Part shown: positions 52,893-64,000 of the stretch, in pieces | How the letters are laid out: each line of letters opens with the position of its first letter | How positions within the stretch are numbered: position 1 is the first letter of the stretch | DNA from: Tetrahymena thermophila SB210 | Lineage: Eukaryota; Ciliophora; Oligohymenophorea; Hymenostomatida; Tetrahymenidae | Length of the DNA: 64,000 nucleotides | Assembly (NCBI RefSeq): GCF_000189635.1 | Contig: NW_002476422.1 | Location: 124,001 to 188,000 of the forward strand | Direction: 5' to 3' | Notes under the pieces: model-generated | Databases searched by the model: none | Seen by the model: only the letters and a program-made list of their open reading frames with translations | Told to the model about the DNA's origin: nothing | Made by a program: the position numbers and the translations under genes

Positions 52893-54823
52893 GTTAATCT
52901 TAGATTAAATTTTTACATTTGATTATTTGTAGATAATTGTATTGGTATTTCTTCTTCGATATATAAAAGTAAATAAAAATATTTATTACAGAATTCAACA
53001 AAGCTAAATTCTTATGTAATAAACTGTAATAATGTAAATAAATCTCTTCTGGAAGTATACTTTAAAGCTTGTTTTTTAAATCTAAATTATAACCACTAAA
53101 TTAATTATAAATCATATTTATAAAATTTATAGTTTTAGCCAACTAAAAGATATAAAAAATATTTCATTTTACTTGTTTATTTTAAAATTTATTTTCCTAA
53201 AAAACTTTTTTAAGTTAAGCTAAATAACATATTTATTATTCATTCTGAAAGCCTATTTTTTAATCATTTTAATTTTTCCTATTTTATATTCCTGAATTTG
53301 TATAAAAAATTAATAATAGCCATAGCATGAAAAAGTATATTATTGTTTATATATTTTGAAAGTAAAGCTGTGATTAAATATTGATTCTGGCTAAAAAAAA
53401 TTTAGTTGGTTAATATATATATCTAATTTAATTAATAATAAATTAGCTTTTATTGGCACGTTTGGTCTATTTTTCTTGTATACCATACAAATTTGTGAAG
53501 TACCAAAAAAATTAAAATAAAAGAATACAATGTGCTTATTAATTATTGAAGTTATGCTTAGATTTGCTTTAATAATTTTATTTATACTTGTTATTTTTTC
53601 TCTTAATTTTAGTCTAAATTATTTTAATACCATGTTTAATTAAGTATTTAAAATATAAAAAATTTACTAAATTCTTCTTAAAATATTATTTTATGTTGAA
53701 TTAATAGTAAATATGTAAATGAAACTTAAATTACAACAAAATGAATTAAAATAAAGTTTTCATCACTCTCTTTTATATGATAACTTAATTTATGTAATTT
53801 AATTGATCTATAAGTATATTCCTAATAGATATTTATTTCATTCATTATCAAATTAATTTTTTTGGCTAAATATAGATGAATTATTTACACATTTATTAAT
53901 TAATTATTGATTTATCATGTGGAAAAATATATGATGAGTTAAGATTTTTGGTTACAATTTTTAATAAGTATGATTTTACTTTTTTTAATTAATAATCTTG
54001 ATTGAAATTAGATCTAACAATATTTTTACACCACATACTCAATATTTTTATTTTAAGGAATGATATCTACATTTAGTTAACCAATCTTTCTTCAAGTAAA
54101 CAAAGATTAAATTACTTTAATCACTAAAAAGTGAATGAAAATAATTTTTTTTAAATACTAAATGAAGGGAAATTAAGTATTTATTAAGTTAAAAGCTTCT
54201 TTAATGAAAAAAATAAATTACATTTAGGTTATATATCCAAAAAAAGTATCAAATTCATATCAGCGAGCTTTAAAAAATCCCATTTATTTTTGGTTCATAC
54301 AATTTTTATGGCATACGATAGAAGATAAGAAAGGAAAGGAGTAACATAAGTCAAAATTAAGAAATAGCTACAGAATCTATAATTCATTCTTTTTTACAAT
54401 AAATATTTGGAATAAATTAAAAGGTCACTTTTAATAAAGAAATAGAATTTTTATAAGATTAATCTATTACATGAATATTTTTTTTATAATTTATAGTATG
54501 TGTTCTCATTAATAAATGCTAGTTTACAAAAATATATTTTTTCAAAAATTGTTTTTTGTAAGTTTTATTCATTAATAGATAGATAGTAGATGAATTAAAA
54601 AATTAATTTATTAAGTAAGTTTTTTTTTTAATTAATTAGGTAAATTACTAAAAAAAATATTTTAAAAATTTAGACAATTTTTTAAGTAAAATGATAAAAA
54701 TAAAATGAAAATAACAAATTGAACTTAAACTAGTCAATAAAGTATGGAAAATATTATTTAAAATAATATTAAACTATATAGTAGATTTAATTTATAATTA
54801 ACTTTAAAACTAAACATTTAACT
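52893..54823. other. Array spacer 1-2
   Basis: No gene. The last 250 bases match the region just downstream of copy 1 (48395-48630), and about 54362-54540 matches 59395-59560 in the next spacer, showing that the spacer was duplicated with the gene. The rest is unique A/T-rich sequence. Confidence 0.6.
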
Positions 54824-54855
54824 TCAAACATAATTTTAAATTAGATTTTCACCCT

Positions 54856-57800
54856 TCAGAGTGGTATTATTATTGCTTTAAATTTGCATGGGATTTAATA
54901 TATACTACTAGTTTTCTTATATTTTTTGTTGATTTATTAACTATAATCATTATAACTTCTTTAAGTCAATGGAATTTTATTAGAACTGACTATAGATTGA
55001 GATTTTTCATTATTATTTATTAAAACTTGGGAATCGTTTTAACATTTTATTTCCTTTATCTTCTAAGTTGATGATAAAAAATATTTTTTAGCAATTGTTT
55101 ATATTAAATACTTGAATAATTTATATATTTCAATAATAACATCCTTAAATATCAGTAAAGTAAAATATATTATCCAGAAAGAGCTAATTCCGATTATGAT
55201 CCATCCTATTTTCATTCTATAATCTTCACTCACATCTTGGTCATCATTAATTAAAAGAGAAGATAGTACTTGAATTGTTATTAAAGAGAGTTCTTATAAT
55301 ATGAATTAGTAGTTATAGTAGTTGCTCTAAAAAGGAGTTATTATAATTATAAAAACTGCAATCAATAAGTTTAGAAAAGAAATCAAAGCTATCTGATGAA
55401 AAGGCTCATTGTAAAAGTATGATATTACAATACAAAATAGAATTTTTCTAAAATACAATAGTACATTGTAGTATCTACTTAGCAAAAAAACTAACTTTTT
55501 TCTATAGGATAATTGATTTTCTTCGATTTTACAAAAAGAAGTAGTTAAATGAGCTGGAGAGTTTTTAGTTTCTGATGAAACTATTGAATTCGTTGTTTAT
55601 ATTTTCTTTCTTCTAATACGTTTAATCTATGAATCATTAATTCTAAGTTAAGTAGATTAACAAGTAACAAAATCATTTAATTTCTTTTCTTCAGAATTAG
55701 TATTATTATTATTTTAAGAGTTTCTTTAATTTTATGATTAAACTTAGTCTATGGTTATTTTTAATCCACATATTAAAGAAGAATATTTTTAAATAAAATT
55801 TTAATCATTAATTTTATTTTTTTGTTTGTAAATAATCACAAAAAATAAAAAAGGTATTCCTAAAACAGTTATAGAGCTTATTGAGTGCAGCATATAATTC
55901 AAAAAGCAAGAATTAATGTCATCAAAGTTATATGAATTGAATTAAATCAACACTGCAACCACTAAGTAAATATAAAAAGACTAACACATATCTATCATTG
56001 CAGAAAACTTCCATGTTTCTTTAATAGCTCTCTAGCAATACAAGTTTAAATATTTTATAGGAGATTTAGCAAATATCTTAGCCAATAGATAGAGTATAAA
56101 ACCAGCTAAATATATTGTGAAATATTGACCAAAGTTTTTAAGGTAGTAATTATCAGTCTCCTAAGCCATGAACTAAGGAGGAGATTATTAGACATAATTG
56201 GGGTCGATGATGTATAAAAAGAAATTAGGGATGAATGGGAAATTAAAGTTTTTAAAAAGCTGATAAAAATTCATAATATTGAGAGGATACCTGATATCTA
56301 AAAACATCAAATAGTATAAGAAACCAGTGATATCAAGAGTATTACAAATTATGTAGATATTTCCAAAAAAAATAGCTGGGATGATTGAAAGCAATGAAGA
56401 AGTAACAAAGATAGAACCATATTAAGTCAGCTTTTAAGAAGCATCTATATTAGATTAAGATATTAACACAAATATTGATAGTTACAGTTCTTGAGATATG
56501 CTTTTGATAGAATTTTCATGGACAAACTATGCACTAGTTATAGTTACATTGAGAAAAGAATTCTTAATATTACAAGAAGGTAAAATCTTTAAATTTATCA
56601 GTTTGTTTGAAGTTAAACTGAATTATAAAGTGTATTTATCAGAGTCAATTCCTGTAATCTAAATGCTAAATATGTCTTACATTTAAAATAAGATAAATAA
56701 AAGATATTTTATTAAATAGAATTTTCATTTGAATGTTTATGAATATTATAATAAAATTTGAAAGAAAAATATTAATTAAAAAAAAAGTTTACTTAAATAA
56801 TCTAAATTATTCAGAGTTGATTGCACTAGTGGATTATCAAAATTTATATTCACACTGTAACCGTTTGTTGTTAAGGTTTATTCTAAGTGAAAGTAGTTTG
56901 TTACTTACTGTGGAGTCTCAGGAATCAAGTCACAACTCTTACTATCACTAATAATTTGATATCCTGAATTACATTTCTAACAAAGCTAGTTGTTTGTGCT
57001 TTAGCATTCTTAACAATTTTAAACACTGCAAGGTAGGCATTGAGTTTAATCTGAATTTAAGTATGTTCTTGATTAGCAAACTTAACATATTAAAATATTT
57101 TATGGATCACATGTTAAACAATTTTAGATTTAGCATTGCTAGCACTACTTTTTATCAGAAGATAAAGAGTAGTTTTGTTAGCATTATTAGCATTTTTAAT
57201 AGTTTTCACTGAAACATTACAAGCAGTTTGGAACAGAACAAGGGAGGCATTAACTTTAATCTAAATTTAAATATGTGTTTGCTTAGCAAACTTAACAAAT
57301 TAAATTATTTTATGGATCACATGTTAAACAATTTAAGATTTAACATTGCAAGCACTACTATTTATCAGAAGATAAAGAGTAGTTTTGTGAGCATTATTAG
57401 CACTGTTAATAATTTTCACTAAAACATTATAGGCAGTTGGGAACAGAACAAGGGAGGCATTAAGTTTAATCTAAATTTAAGTAGTTATTAGGTGAGCATA
57501 CTTGACAGCTAAAAGGATTTTATGATTTACAAGTTTGGCAATTACTGACAACACAAGAGTTAATCGAAATACAATTTTGGGGATTTCTTTGATCAACTTA
57601 GAATGTAGAATCTGTGCATTATTGACATATTGTACAATTACAAAGTTAACAATTAGTTCCACAGTTAATACATTTATTTGATACTGCATCAAAATATTAA
57701 TTTGTTTTATAAATTGATTTACATTCAAAGTTAGTCATGGTATATCCTTAAGAGCATGTAGCACAAATGCCAACAGGGCAACTTGCGCAATTGCTAGTAA

Positions 57801-59071
57801 AACAGCCGCATAAATAAAGGCTATAATAAGATTCCTGGTATAATAGTACTACTTAATTGTTAGGGCACATATAAGAATAATAGAGTTCCAAATTTACCCT
57901 TACATATTAACCTTTATACAACTGAGCTGCAATATTGGAATATTTGATACACTAATTAGGGTCTACATAGTATGTATCTAATATTTAAATTTTAAATTAA
58001 TAAATAAAATATTTCCTTTTAAAATTTTTTAATTATGAAATATCAAAATAAAAGTTATGAGAAACTTTTATGTATTAAATTGAAAGAAATTTAAGATGTT
58101 AATTTAAAATGAAGCTAGAATTACTTGGCTAAGTTTTACAAATATTAAGTTTATCTAATGAGATACATTAATTATTTTAAAGTGAATAACCAGGGAAACA
58201 CTAAGTGCATAGATTTTCAGTTTTACTAACAGCACATAAAAAGCAGTTTTATGAGCAACTAGTAATCTATTCACAAACTTTTAAACCGATAACAGAGTAA
58301 TTTTTTTAAAACCGTATTTGCACACATCGCAATTGCTTTCATCTAAACAAACTTAACATGTTATAGAGCATGTCATTGATATTTAAATTGCTTTGATACC
58401 AAATATGTAATAATTTGGCTTATATTTAGTAATTTTTCCAAAATGGATATTTAAATTATTATCCAAAAAGTTAGCATCACTTTTATAGAAAGACAGTGAA
58501 GCTTTTAATACATACTAAGTAGTAGCTTAGCAATACATATCCTTATAATAATCAGCATAAAACGAATATTGTGGAGTAGCAAAAGAAAATTATAGTTTAG
58601 AATTAACATCAACTTTTAACCTAACATCACCATTCCCTACATATAAGAAGTCTACCTGAAAAATTTAATAATTGATTTGACTTCCAATTTAATAATTTAA
58701 AAGCATATCACCACTTTGATTTGGTCTTGTGTCCATTAAAAAACTAATTATTGAATTGTTTGTTTTGTGGTAGCAGTCTGAAGAGCATTATGTCAATGCA
58801 TATCCATCATCAGGTGAAGTCCATGTTCCTATCAAAGCCTATTTGCAATCAGATGGCAAATCAGGTAAATTAAATGACATAATTATAGTCTAAGCATTTA
58901 CATAGTTAACTAATTTAAGTATTAAAAAATAATTAAATTTAAAAACACTCCATAAAAGTTATTTTATTTAAGTAAAAATTTACGCCAAAATAGAAAGAAT
59001 AAAATCTATGTAAATACCAAAGATTTGATTGAGAGATTTTAATGGATTATACTATTTTTTCTTGAAGTCAT
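54856..59071 (-). pseudogene. Array copy 2: receptor-like gene with frameshift
   Basis: Same exon layout as copy 1: 59071-58984, 58909-58125, 57977-56793, 56651-54856. Exon 2 differs in length from copy 1 by a net +2 bases: a one-base loss near 58286-58293 (copy 1 reads AAACCTGATGG, copy 2 AAACCGATAAC) and a harmless codon gain elsewhere. The loss shifts the frame just before the Cys-rich repeats, and the shifted frame meets TGA within exon 3 (about 57738). Exons 3 and 4 are otherwise open, with all Cys-repeat and membrane features. A shorter T run near the 3' end (54930 region, six T versus seven on the plus strand) gives a changed tail stopping at TGA 54856-54858 rather than the ancestral one at 54824. 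Either a young pseudogene or a sequencing error at the first site. Confidence 0.65.
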
Positions 59072-60955
59072 GTTAATCTTAGATTAAATTTTTATATTTT
59101 ATTATTTGAAAAGAAGTTGATTCATATTTCTTCTTCAGAAAATAAAAGTAAATAAAAATATTTATTACAGAATTCAACAAAGCCAAATCCTTATCTAATA
59201 AACTGTAAAAAGTAAATAAATTTCTTCTAATAATATATTTTAAAGCTTGCTTTTTAAATCTTAATTACAGCCACCAAATTAATTATAAATTATATCTAAA
59301 TTTTAGCCAACTAAAATAGATAAAAAATAAAAAATGTTTCTTTTTATTTCTTTATTTTTTAAATTTATTTTCCTAAAGACTTTTTTCAGTTAGAATTTAT
59401 CATTCATTCTTTTTTACAACAACTATTTGGAATAAATGAAAAGATCACTTTTAATAAAGCAAAAGAATTTTTTTATGATCAATCATTATTATTACATGAA
59501 TAATTCTTTTATAATTTATAGTGTGTGTCCTCATTAATAAATACCAGTTTACAAAAAATGCTTTTTTTTCAAAAACTGTCAAATTTTAAAGTTTTTAACC
59601 TAACTTATAGTAATCCATCCATACTATTAGTTGAAAAAGATACAATATATCATATTCATTTAGAATTAACTTCCTTTAAAATTTGAATTTAGATGTTAAT
59701 CATTTTTGCACCACAAAAATTTTTAGCCTGTATTTTGAATTTATCTTCAAAAAAGCCAGCTTTAATATTGAGCGTTGACATTCCTCAGTTTCTATTTATT
59801 TTATTGAATTTTTTCTACAGATTTAAATACCCTTTATTGCTGAAAATCTATTAGATACTCTGCTCAAACCTAAATTCTCAGTCAATAATCTTTGCTATTA
59901 GCCTAGAAAGTTCATTAGAAATATCTTCAATAGAATAAAATAGATTTTTTAGATCATTTAATTGATTTTTAAAATATTTGTTTAATCTACCAATAAAATG
60001 ATAATATTTCGCACTATATATCCCTACCTTCTGCAAAGAACTTCATCTATTTTTCCACACAATAATAAGAGAGATCTTCATCTCCCATAGCTTCATTTAA
60101 TTAATTCAACATATCAGTAGCATTTGTACTTTATTAACCATCTTATTTTTATACATAATCTTATCTATTTTTCTTATGAGTTTTCTAAAAAAAATTTATG
60201 AACTGATTTTTTAAAATTTATAGATGTATTAAATGATTATTTTTAAATATTATAAACAATAATTTTTATTCTTTATTATTTTTAAAATTTTTAGAGCACA
60301 TATGAAGAATATTTGAAACAAAAATAATTTTAGTTTAATAAAATATTAATTAAAAATCAAATATGAATTATTTAATGATAGTGAAAAAACTTTTGTTTTG
60401 TTTTTTAGTTTAAATGTTAAAAAAAAGTTAATGTAAATTTGCTTATTTATAATAAAAAAATGATAAGCAACAAAAAAAATTAATCAATTATTTTATTGTT
60501 TTTGTTAATATCTAAGTAATTTAAATTATTTTTTAATAATTTATTATTCTAAAATAAAAAATAATAAAATTTTTTATATTTTCTTGGTAAATTTAATAAT
60601 AATAAATGATTAATTCCTAATAAATAAAGTAGGATGAATTAAATAGAAAACATCAGTCAACTTTTGTCATCTAACAAAAATCAGTATATTTGACTTATAT
60701 ATTTATATTTTTTGAATTAATTTTATTATACATCCTTTTAAATATCCATATACATACGTTATTTCATTTATCAGTATATTTCAATTTATTTTTTTAATTT
60801 AATTCTGCTTTACTTAAGTAAAAAGATAAAAATAAAAATAAAATAACATATTGAACTTTAGCTAGTCAATAAAGTATGGAAAATATTATTTAAAATAATA
60901 TTAAACTATAAAGTTTATTTAACTCATAATTAACTTTAAAATTAAAAATTTAACT
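59072..60955. other. Array spacer 2-3
   Basis: Contains the duplicated spacer block at 59395-59560 and, in its middle, the decayed gene at 59656-60112. The block 60830-60955 matches the downstream flank of copy 2. Confidence 0.6.
59656..60112 (-). pseudogene. Decayed small gene in the array spacer
   Basis: Coding-like minus-strand sequence starts MLNQLNEAMGDEDLSYYCVE (ATG 60112). After about RDIQ one base must be skipped to continue as AKYYHFIGRLNKYFKNQLND. The same frame then runs through two TGA codons (before EFRFEQSIQQIFSN and before GMSTLNIKAGFFEDKF) to TGA at 59656. Composition is less AT-rich than the spacer. The upstream frame is open to about 60220 without changing the picture. No family recognised. 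The breaks show it is not functional as a single protein, unless introns not visible to me exist. Confidence 0.55.
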
Positions 60956-63900
60956 TCAAATATAATTTTAAATTAGATTTTCACCCTTCAGAGTGGTATT
61001 ATTATTGCTTTAAATTTGCATGAGATTTAATGTAGACTGCTAGTTTTATTATATTTTTTTGTTAATTTATTAGTTTTAATCATTGTTACTTCTTTAAGTC
61101 AATGGAATTTTATTAGAACTAATTATTGATTGAGATTTTTCACATTTATTTATAAAAATTTGGGAATCGTTTTAACATTTTATTTCCTTTATCTTTTAAT
61201 TTGATGATAAAAAACATTTTTTAGCAATTGTTTATATTAAATACTTGAATAATTTATATATTTCAATAATAACATCTTTAAATATCAGCAAAGTATAATA
61301 TATTATCCAGAAAGAGCTAATTCCAATTATAATCCATCCTATTTTCATTCTATAATCTTCACTCACATCTTGGTCATCATTAATTAAAAGAGAAGCTAAT
61401 ACTTGTATAGTTATTAAAGAGAGTTCTTATAATATGAATTAGTAGTTATAGTAGTTGCTCTAAAAAGGAGTTATTAAAATTATAAAAATAGCAAGCAATA
61501 AGTTTAGTATAGAAATCAAAACTATCTGATGATAAGGCTCATTGTAAAAGTATGATATTACAATACAAAATAGAATTTTTCTAAAATACAATAGCACATT
61601 GTAGTATCTACTTAACATAAAAACTAACTTTTTTCTATAGGATAATTGGTTTTCTTCGATTTTAGATAAAGATGCAGTTAACTGAGTTGGAGAGTTTTTA
61701 GTTTCTGATGAATCTATTGAATCTGTTGTTTATATTTTCTTTCTTCTAATACGTTTAATCTATGAATCATTAATTCTAAGTTTAGTAGATTAACAAGTAA
61801 CAAAATCATTTAATTTCTTTTCTTCAAAATTATTATTATTATTACTATTTTAAGAGTTTCTTTAGTTTTATGATTGAACTTAGTCTAAGGTTATTTTTAA
61901 TCCACTTATAAGAGAAGAATATTTTTAAATAAAATTTTAATCATTAATTTTATTTTTCTGTTTGTAGATAATCGCAAAAAATAAAAAAGGGACTCCTAAA
62001 ACAGTAATAGAGCTTATTGAGTGCAGTATATAATTCAAAAAGCATGAATAAACATCATCAAAGTTATATGTATTGAATTAAATCAATACTGCAACTACTA
62101 AGTAAATATAAAACGACCAACACAAATCTATCATCGCAGAAAACTCCCATGTTTCTTTAATAGCTCTCTAACAATACAAATTTAAATATTTTATAGGAGA
62201 TTTAGCAAATATCTTAGCTAATAAATAGAGTATAAAACCAGCTAAATATATTGTGAAATATTGACCAAAGTTTTTAAGGTAGTAATTGTCAGTCTCCTAA
62301 GCCATGAACTAAGGAGGAGATTGTTAGATGTAATTGGGGTCAATGATGTATAAAAAGAAATTAGGGATGAATGGGAAATTAAAGTTTTTAAAAAGCTGAT
62401 AAAAATTCATAATATTGAGAGGATACCTGATATCTAAAAACATCAAATAGTATAAGAAACCAGTGATATCAAGAGTATTACAAATTATGTAGATATTTCC
62501 AAAAAAAATAGCTGGGATGATTGAAAGCAATGAAGAGGTAACAAAGACAGAACCATATTAAGTTAGCTTTTAAGAAGCATCTATATTAGATTAAGATATT
62601 AACACAAATATTGATAGTTACAGTTCTTGAGATGTGTTTTTCATTGAATTTTCATGGACAAATTATGCACTAGTAATAGTTACATTGAGAAAAGAATTCT
62701 TAATATTACAAGCAGGCACAATTAATAAATTTATCAGTTTATTTGAAGTTAAACTGAATTATAAAGTGTATTTATTAGAGTCAATTCCTGTAATCTAAAT
62801 ACTAAATATATCTTATATTTAAAATAAGATTAATAAAAGATATTTTTTTAAATGGAATTTTTATTTGAATGTTTATGAATATTGAAATAAAATTTTATAG
62901 AAGAACATTAACTAAAATAACAAATTTACTTAAATAATCTAGATTATTCAGAGTTGATTACACAAGTGGATTATCAAAATTTATATTTACACTGTAACCG
63001 TTTGTTGTTAGGGTTTATTCTAAATGAAAATAGTTTGTTACTTACTGTGGAGTCTCAGGAATCAAGTCACAACTCTTACTTTCACTACTAACTTGATATC
63101 CTGAATTACATTTCTAGCATAGCTAGTTGTTTGTGCTTTAGCATTCTTAACAATTTTAAACACTGCAAGGTAGGCATTGAGTCTAATCTGAATTTAAATA
63201 TGTTTTTGTTTAGCAAACTTAACAAATTTAATCATTTTATGAATCACATGTTAAACAATTTAAGATTTAGCATTGCATGCACTACTTTTTATCAGAAGAT
63301 AAAGAGTAGTTTTGTGAGCATTATTAGCACTGTTAATAATTTTGACTGCATTATAAGCAGTTTGGAACTGAGCAAGAGAGGCATTAACTTTAATCTAAAC
63401 TTAAATATGTGTTTGCTTAGCAAACTTAACAAATTAAATTATTTTATGGATCACATGTTAAACAATTTAAGATTTAACATTGCATGCATTACTATTTATC
63501 AGAAGACAAAGAGTAGTTTTGTGAGCATTATTAACACTGTTAATAATTTTCACTGAAGCATTACGAGCAGTTGGGAACAGAGCAAGGGAGGCATTAACTT
63601 TAATCTAAATTTAAGTAGTTATTAGGTGAGCATACTTGACAGCTAAAAGGATTTTATAATTTACAAGTTTAGCAATTACTGACAACACAAGAGTTAATCG
63701 AAATGCAATTTTGGGGATTTCTTTGATCTACTTAGAATGTAGAATCTGTGCATTATTGGCATATTGTACTATTACAAAGTTAACAATTAATTCCACAGTC
63801 AATACAGTTATTTGATAAAGCATCTAGATATTAGTTTGCTTTACAAGTAGGAATACATAAATTATTTTTAATAGTATATCCTTCAGAGCATTTAATACAA

Positions 63901-64000
63901 ATACCATAAGGACAATTTGCGCAATTTTTAGTATAGCAACCACACCAATAAAGGCTATAATAAGATTCAGGGTATAATATTACTACTTAGTTGTAGGGGC
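60956..64000 (-). CDS. Array copy 3: receptor-like membrane protein, C-terminal part (cut by window edge)
   Basis: Exon 4 is 62787-60956 and exon 3 is 64000-62930, continuing outside the window; intron 62929-62788 (142 nt). Exon 4 has 1,832 bases in the same phase as copy 1, with TGA at 60958-60956 and the ancestral tail (seven-T run kept). The Cys-rich repeats and all membrane helices are intact. The signal peptide, ectodomain exons and the site corresponding to the copy 2 frameshift are beyond the window, so integrity of the whole gene cannot be judged. Confidence 0.85.

Noticed and set aside
57477-57728. Minus-strand 83-codon frame rich in Val/Ile
   Set aside because: Shifted-frame shadow of the Cys-rich exon of copy 2.
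1-64000. tRNA, rRNA, CRISPR and telomere repeats
   Set aside because: No GTTCRA-type tRNA arm with pairing stems, no rRNA-like G+C-rich block, no spacer-repeat array and no CCCCAA/GGGGTT runs were found by eye.

Overview
The window is very AT-rich nuclear DNA from a ciliate, most like an oligohymenophorean such as Tetrahymena. In every well-supported gene TAA and TAG are read as glutamine and only TGA stops translation (ciliate nuclear code). Introns are short, AT-rich and GT-AG, and proteins are rich in N, Q, S, I and K. The species cannot be named from this alone. All gene models below were built by hand from frame continuity, splice signals and family similarity, with exon lengths checked for phase.

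Layout. 1-966 (-) holds the N-terminal part of a TYSND1/DEG15-like peroxisomal processing protease, cut by the window edge. 2346-4790 (+) is a tandem DNA repeat with a long open frame of doubtful status. 6367-12435 (+) encodes a 2,022-residue N/Q/S-rich protein with one Cys2-His-Cys finger. 14186-16717 (+) encodes a ciliate membrane protein with two predicted transmembrane segments. 18068-19834 (+) is a six-exon CCDC47 homologue, the most securely named gene. 20611-21136 (+) is a doubtful small gene. 22017-25770 (-) and 27188-33209 (+) are divergently arranged: a 1,152-residue Q-rich protein with a helical C-terminus, and a 1,987-residue leucine-rich-repeat protein starting with a myristoylation-like sequence. 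33541-35982 (+) is a multi-pass membrane protein, 37285-41322 (+) an eleven-exon MORN-repeat protein, 42184-43951 (+) a coiled-coil protein, and 44598-46878 (-) a four-exon protein with an acidic serine tract.

From about 48.4 kb to the end lies a tandem array, period about 6.1-6.2 kb, of three minus-strand genes for secreted-then-membrane proteins: signal peptide, unique ectodomain, CxxC-rich furin/growth-factor-receptor-like repeats, then about eight membrane segments and a cytosolic tail. Copy 1 (48631-52892) is intact. Copy 2 (54856-59071) carries an internal frameshift and an altered tail. Copy 3 (60956-64000) is open as far as it is visible and runs off the window. The spacers hold relics: a small pseudogene with in-frame TGAs (59656-60112), a decayed scrap of the array gene (48120-48181) and a strong hairpin (48211-48248).

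The genes do not form an operon or an obvious pathway. The shared themes are membrane and ER proteins (CCDC47, three unrelated membrane families) and repeat-rich scaffold-like proteins (LRR, MORN, coiled coil). The most unusual element is the receptor-like array, which looks like a locus undergoing duplication and decay.
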